Shown in pieces: positions 5,857 through 9,508 of a stretch of 9,508 bases of DNA (position 1 is its first letter; the number at the start of each line of letters is the position of its first letter). This DNA is from Trebonia sp. (GTDB lineage: Bacteria > Actinomycetota > Actinomycetes > Streptosporangiales > Streptosporangiaceae). Where the stretch lies: NCBI GenBank assembly GCA_030038035.1, contig JASHPP010000818.1, positions 1-9,508 on the forward strand, written 5' to 3'. The notes under the pieces were generated by a model. The model made no database searches. It was given only the letters and a program-made list of their open reading frames with translations, and was not told the origin of the DNA. Position numbers and translations under genes: made by a program.

Positions 5857-7147
5857 AGCGATCGCGGCGGGGACCGAAACCGCGCTGCCAACCGCCCTCG
5901 CCGAGCCCACGCAGCCGGTGCGGGCCGGCTGGATAACGCTGCTGTTCCTGGCCAACATCGGCCTGTGGCTGGCGATCTACGCGCCGATTCAGGTGCTGCT
6001 GCCCGAGCAGGTCGCCTCGCTCCACCAGCATCTGGCCAGCAGCAGCGCCGTGCCGAGCGGGGGCGACGCCGTGCTGCTTTCTGTGGTGATGGGCGTCGGG
6101 GCGCTCGCCTCGCTGCTCGCCAACCCGGTCGTCGGCGCGCTGTCGGACCGGACGACCTCATCCCGTGGGCGCCGTCATCCGTGGACGGTGGCGTGCGCGC
6201 TCACCGGCGCCGCGGGCATCCTCGTGGTCGCCGCTGCCCCATCCGTCGCGGTGATGGCGATCGGCTGGTTCATCGCGGAACTAGGGCTCGGCGGCATGCT
6301 CGCCACGCTCACCGCGGCGCTGCCAGACCGGGTGCCCGCGACACAGCGCGGCACGCTCGGCGGCCTCATCGGGATCAGCCAGATGCTGGGCACCGTGCTC
6401 GGCGCGCTGATCGTGATCGTGATCGTGACAAGGATGTCGGCGGGCTACGCGACCTGCGCCGCGATCGTTGTCGCGGGCGCGGTGCTGTTCGTGGCGCGCA
6501 CCCCGGACGAGCCGCTGCCCAGGGAGTTCAAGCCGCGTGTCCCGGTGCGCACGGCACTGCGGCGGCTGTGGGTGTCACCGCGGCAGCATCCGGACTTCGG
6601 CTGGGCGTGGGGGACGCACTTCATGGTGAACCTCGGCAACGACCTCGGCACCTTGTACCTGCTGTACTTCCTGAACGACCGCGTGCACTACCACGATCCG
6701 CAGGCCGGCCTGCTGATCCTGATGGCGCTGTACGCGGTCGCGCTGCTGATCGCCGGCGCGGTGTGCGGGACGGCGTCGGACCGGTCGGGAAAGCGCAAGC
6801 CGTTCGTCATCGGGTCCGCGGCGATCATGGCGACCGCCGCGGTGATACTGGCCGTATCGCCCACCTGGAGCATGGCCCTGGTGGCGGCGCCGCTGCTCGG
6901 CTTCGGTTTCGGCACCTACTGGGCGGCAGCTCCCGCGCTGCTCACCCAGGTGCTCCCCGCCGCGGCGGACCGCGCCAAGGACTTGGGGATCATCAATATC
7001 GCCTATAGCCTGCCTCTCGTGGTGGCTCCGCTGCTCGCCGGGGTAGTACTCGGACTAATGAACAGCTACCCGGCCCTGTTCGCGCTGGCCGGCGTGGTGA
7101 CAGTCGGCGCAGTCGTGACAGTCACCCGTGTCCGTTCGGTGCCTTGA
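5849..7147 (+). CDS. MFS transporter
   Basis: 432 residues from the TTG start preferred here. An upstream in-frame ATG at 5795 would add 18 residues encoded inside the conserved C-terminus of the previous gene. The protein is almost wholly hydrophobic, with about 12 predicted membrane helices. The cytoplasmic loop between helices 2 and 3 carries the MFS motif A as GALSDRTTSSRGRRHPW (about 96-112). A related GTASDRSGKRKP segment in the second half (around residue 310) marks the usual internal duplication. The motif A style, with an RGRRHPW tail, resembles the sugar-cation symporter/SLC45-like branch, so a sugar, polyol or similar small solute is plausible. This is inference. It overlaps the PLP enzyme gene by 8 bp, which suggests translational coupling and import of that enzyme's substrate or a related compound. 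An exporter role is not excluded. Confidence 0.88.
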   Translation: MDEAIAAGTETALPTALAEPTQPVRAGWITLLFLANIGLWLAIYAPIQVLLPEQVASLHQHLASSSAVPSGGDAVLLSVVMGVGALASLLANPVVGALSDRTTSSRGRRHPWTVACALTGAAGILVVAAAPSVAVMAIGWFIAELGLGGMLATLTAALPDRVPATQRGTLGGLIGISQMLGTVLGALIVIVIVTRMSAGYATCAAIVVAGAVLFVARTPDEPLPREFKPRVPVRTALRRLWVSPRQHPDFGWAWGTHFMVNLGNDLGTLYLLYFLNDRVHYHDPQAGLLILMALYAVALLIAGAVCGTASDRSGKRKPFVIGSAAIMATAAVILAVSPTWSMALVAAPLLGFGFGTYWAAAPALLTQVLPAAADRAKDLGIINIAYSLPLVVAPLLAGVVLGLMNSYPALFALAGVVTVGAVVTVTRVRSVP

Positions 7148-7180
7148 CCGCCTATACCAAATCGAAATGAAGCGGCATAC

Positions 7181-7197
7181 TTGTCTGCAGACGACAA
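7181..7197. promoter_or_regulatory. Inverted repeat upstream of the lipoprotein-AAA operon, candidate operator
   Basis: TTGTC (7181-7185) and GACAA (7193-7197) form a 5-bp inverted repeat. Within it lies the perfect 10-bp palindrome GTCTGCAGAC (7183-7192). It is in the 68-bp gap after the MFS gene, a few bases before the GGAGG of the lipoprotein gene. A protein-binding site or a small 5'-UTR hairpin are both possible. It is too weak to act as a terminator and has no U-tract. Promoter elements here are not convincing. Confidence 0.3.
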
Positions 7198-7202
7198 ATC
7201 GT

Positions 7203-7207
7203 GGAGG
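7203..7207 (+). promoter_or_regulatory. Ribosome binding site deciding the TTG start of the lipoprotein gene
   Basis: GGAGG lies 8 nt before TTG 7216-7218. An alternative GTG at 7201 overlaps the front of this site and has no Shine-Dalgarno of its own, so the TTG is the better start. Confidence 0.65.
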
Positions 7208-7215
7208 TCTCCCCT

Positions 7216-7896
7216 TTGGCGAACAAGGCCTTCCGTCCAACAAGAGGCCTCGTCAGGGGGTTGGTGCCCCTCCTCGTGGTCATCCTCAGCTCGGTTGGGC
7301 TCAGTGCCTGTGGCGCCCCGCAGTACACCTACGTGGCGGACTCAGCGGCGGGGACGTACTACAAGGTGCCTTACGGCTGGCATCAGATATCCCAGCAGTC
7401 GCTCAACCAGGCGCTGGCGGCGGCGGGGGGCTCGGGGGTTGGCATCTGGTCCACCGCGTTCGACGCCGAGAGCGACCCGTCGGCCAGCCACTTCCTCGCG
7501 GGGGACGTCACCGAGCCCTTCGTGTTCGCGGAGGTCGGGCAGCTTTCGTCGACGGCGAGCAACGAGCTGTCCTACAACATGCTGCGCGACTTCATGCTCC
7601 CGGTGACCTCGAGCACGCGGGAGCAGGACGACGAGGACGGCTTCCCGCTCACCGACTTCAAGTCGCTGCGGGACGAGACGATCACCGCCAACCAGGGCGT
7701 GCACGGAGTCAGGGAGACGTTCCAGTACACGTACCCCGGGGGGATCTCAGATACATTCGACGAAGACGTGCTGACCAACGCCGATCAGACTGTCGTTTAC
7801 TTCCTCATGGTGCACTGCACCAACGCTTGTTACGCCCAGAATGAAAACGACATAAACACCATTATGACGTCATTTACCGTTGGGAGCCCGACATGA
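7216..7896 (+). CDS. Predicted lipoprotein of unknown function, coupled to the FtsH-like ATPase
   Basis: 226 residues from the TTG at 7216 (GTG 7201 would add five). The N-terminus is a lipoprotein signal: basic residues at 4, 7, 10 and 14, a hydrophobic core about 16-28, and lipobox L29-S30-A31-C32. The mature protein should therefore be lipid-anchored outside the membrane. It starts with a YYKVPYGWHQI segment reminiscent of secreted actinobacterial lipoproteins whose first strand reads (F/Y)-x-x-P-x-x-W. It then alternates predicted strands and helices, with an acidic patch (EQDDEDGF) and a C201-x3-C205 pair near the end that could form a disulfide. I recognise no enzyme motif and no named family. 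The stop codon overlaps the ATPase start (ATGA, 7893-7896), so the two are almost certainly co-translated. A substrate- or ligand-binding partner for the membrane ATPase is a reasonable inference only. Confidence 0.82.
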   Translation: MANKAFRPTRGLVRGLVPLLVVILSSVGLSACGAPQYTYVADSAAGTYYKVPYGWHQISQQSLNQALAAAGGSGVGIWSTAFDAESDPSASHFLAGDVTEPFVFAEVGQLSSTASNELSYNMLRDFMLPVTSSTREQDDEDGFPLTDFKSLRDETITANQGVHGVRETFQYTYPGGISDTFDEDVLTNADQTVVYFLMVHCTNACYAQNENDINTIMTSFTVGSPT

Positions 7897-9508
7897 AGAA
7901 GGCCCAACGGCCAGGGCAGGCACTCGGCTACGAAGGCGGACGCCCGCGAGAGGGGGACATCCTGACCCGCCGGCCGCTTCCCGTCTGGGACCGGATCCGG
8001 TGGCTGGTGCTGCTGGCCATCATCTGGCTGCTCCTCACCTTCACGGTCATGGGCGACAACCCGCTCATCGGGTTCCTCGACGCCTGCCGCATCGAGGCGC
8101 GCGTGGGCTGGTGGGTGTTCGTCCTGGCCGGCCTCGAGGTCGTGCACCAGGTCCACCTCCTGATCTGCGAGCACTCGGCCGCGTACAACCAGTTCTGGCT
8201 CAACAGGGTCTGGGGCGGGCTGCAACGGACGAACCACCGCAGGTTCTCGGACTGGACCCGGTTCCGGCTCGGCAGGGCGCTCTTCTGGGTGCTCCTGGTC
8301 GTCGTCGTCGCGATCGTCACCGGCAAGATCATCCACTCCCCGCCGGCGCTGGCGCTCGCCTCGCTGCCCGGCATCATCTGGCACGAGATACCGTTCGTGA
8401 TCCAGATCGCGTTCTACCTCATCTTCGTAGTCGCCCAGTTCGCGCTGCTGTTCTGGTTCCTGTCCCGGGGCGGCGTGGACGTCTACTACCCGGACGACAT
8501 CAAGACCAGGTTCTCCGATGTCTGGGGCCAGGACCACGTCCTTGAGCGGGTGAAGGAGAACATCATCTTCCTGGAGAACCCGGAAGTGGTGGAGGACCGC
8601 GGCGGCTATGTACCGGGCGGCATCCTGCTCTGGGGTCCGCCGGGCACCGGTAAGACGCTGATGGCCGAGGCGGTCGCCGGCGAGACCGGCAAGCCGTACG
8701 TCTTCGTCGACCCGGGTGCGTTCATCAACATGTTCTTCGGCGTCGGCATCCTGAAGGTGAAGGGGCTGTTCCGCAAGCTGCGCAAGCTCGCCCTGCGGTA
8801 CGGCGGCGTGATCGTCTTCTTCGACGAGGCGGACTCACTCGGCAACCGCGGCATGATCACGCAGGGTGTCCCGGGCGGGGGCGGCGGGACCTCGACACCC
8901 GCGTTCGCCCGGGACAGCTGCAACGGATTCTCTTACCTGTCCAGCGACACGCAGATGCGGCTCATGCGCGAGGCGATGGCCTCCGGTCTGACCGACCCCG
9001 AATCCGGGACCCGCGCCCGGCGGTATCCGCAGATCATCGGGGCCGGGCTGAACGGCGGCGGCATGGGCGGCGGCATGGGCACGCTGCAGGCCCTGCTCGC
9101 CGAGCTGTCCGGGCTGAAGAAGCCGCGCGGCTTTGTCAACCGGGTGGTCCGGCGCGCCCTGGGCATGCGGCCGAAGCCGCCGCCGCACTACCGCATCCTG
9201 GTGATGATGGCGACCAACATGCCATCCGCACTGGACGAGGCGCTGCTGCGGCCGGGCCGCATCGACCGCATCTACCGGGTCGGCTATCCGTCCAAGGCCG
9301 GCCGGATCCGGACATACGAGGGCTACTTCGCCAAGGTGCAGCACGAGCTGACCCCCCAGCAGATCGACAAGCTCGCCACCATCACCCCGTACTCGACGGG
9401 CGCCAGCATCAAGGACCTCGTCAACGAGGCCCTGATCATCGCGATCAGGGAGGGCCGCGACGTCATCACGTACCAGGACGTGATCAAGGCCAAGCAGCTC
9501 AAGCAGTT
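7893..9508 (+). CDS. FtsH-like membrane-anchored AAA+ ATPase (partial, 3' end outside window)
   Basis: 538 codons are visible with no stop. The ATG at 7893 follows GGGAG (7882-7886, 6-nt spacer) and overlaps the lipoprotein stop. The N-terminus has four predicted membrane spans (about 37-53, 71-92, 129-147, 166-190). Bacterial FtsH usually has two around a periplasmic domain. The AAA domain follows: a WGQDHVLERVKENIIFLENP segment; Walker A GPPGTGKT (248-255); an FtsH-type aromatic pore loop MFFGVG (280-285); Walker B VIVFFDEAD (306-314); sensor 1 ATN (440-442); second-region-of-homology RPGRIDR (453-459) with arginine-finger candidates Arg453 and Arg456; and lid segment STGASIKDLVNEA (501-513). 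Between Walker B and sensor 1 there are about 128 residues, versus roughly 50 in FtsH, because of two insertions and a GGGMGGGMG run (388-396). It is probably an ATP-driven hexamer pulling on membrane or envelope proteins. Whether an M41 protease domain (HExxH) follows cannot be seen. Confidence 0.9.
   Translation, partial: MKKAQRPGQALGYEGGRPREGDILTRRPLPVWDRIRWLVLLAIIWLLLTFTVMGDNPLIGFLDACRIEARVGWWVFVLAGLEVVHQVHLLICEHSAAYNQFWLNRVWGGLQRTNHRRFSDWTRFRLGRALFWVLLVVVVAIVTGKIIHSPPALALASLPGIIWHEIPFVIQIAFYLIFVVAQFALLFWFLSRGGVDVYYPDDIKTRFSDVWGQDHVLERVKENIIFLENPEVVEDRGGYVPGGILLWGPPGTGKTLMAEAVAGETGKPYVFVDPGAFINMFFGVGILKVKGLFRKLRKLALRYGGVIVFFDEADSLGNRGMITQGVPGGGGGTSTPAFARDSCNGFSYLSSDTQMRLMREAMASGLTDPESGTRARRYPQIIGAGLNGGGMGGGMGTLQALLAELSGLKKPRGFVNRVVRRALGMRPKPPPHYRILVMMATNMPSALDEALLRPGRIDRIYRVGYPSKAGRIRTYEGYFAKVQHELTPQQIDKLATITPYSTGASIKDLVNEALIIAIREGRDVITYQDVIKAKQLKQ

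Noticed and set aside
4561..5958. 465-codon minus-strand frame opposite the PLP enzyme
   Set aside because: It is the antisense shadow of a conserved gene, overlaps two start regions, and its composition is Arg/Pro/Gly-rich.
7144..7181. TTGACC (7144-7149) and CATACT (7176-7181) as a promoter for the lipoprotein operon
   Set aside because: The spacer would be 26 bp, far from the usual 16-19 bp, so the pairing is not credible.
7830..8537. Minus-strand frame opposite the AAA+ ATPase N-terminus
   Set aside because: Its extreme Asp/Glu/Arg/Pro richness is what antisense reading of membrane-span codons (CTG, GTC) produces. The plus frame has clear membrane spans and AAA motifs.

Overview
The window is a gene-dense stretch of high-GC DNA (about 70% G+C by eye). 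Strong third-position G/C bias, short intergenic gaps, GTG/TTG start usage, a possible leaderless promoter and the protein families present all point to an actinobacterium, probably a filamentous actinomycete. Genus cannot be read from the sequence. I see no rRNA, tRNA, CRISPR array, insertion sequence or phage gene, and no gene-free stretch longer than about 155 bp.

Layout. (1) 1-880, minus strand: N-terminal 293 codons of a large protein that runs off the left edge, probably an actinobacterial ATP-binding protein. (2) 881-1034: divergent intergenic region with an AT-rich dyad and promoter-like elements. (3) 1035-2141 and 2156-3259, plus strand: two tandemly duplicated genes for secreted, beta-propeller-like repeat proteins. 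Their central 359 bp are about 97% identical, while the flanking parts have diverged much more. (4) 3264-4574, minus strand: FAD-linked oxidoreductase of the aldonolactone oxidase/alditol oxidase group. It converges on the second propeller gene, and a perfect 24-bp palindrome holds both stop codons. (5) 4633-5856 and about 5849-7147, plus strand: a fold-type III PLP enzyme (D-threonine aldolase/D-serine dehydratase-like), translationally coupled to an MFS transporter and divergent from the oxidase. (6) 7216-7896 and 7893-9508 (open at right edge), plus strand: a lipoprotein of unknown function coupled by an ATGA overlap to an FtsH-like membrane AAA+ ATPase.

How the genes may work together. 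The oxidase, PLP enzyme and transporter look like a small catabolic module: import, then PLP-dependent cleavage or deamination of a hydroxy-amino acid, and oxidation of a polyol or lactone. Its substrate cannot be deduced. The lipoprotein and AAA+ pair is the most unusual part. The ATPase has four predicted membrane segments before an FtsH-type AAA domain, and that domain carries two extra segments (about 80 residues in total) between Walker B and sensor 1. The pair may form an uncharacterised envelope-associated ATPase system. Whether a protease domain follows lies outside the window.
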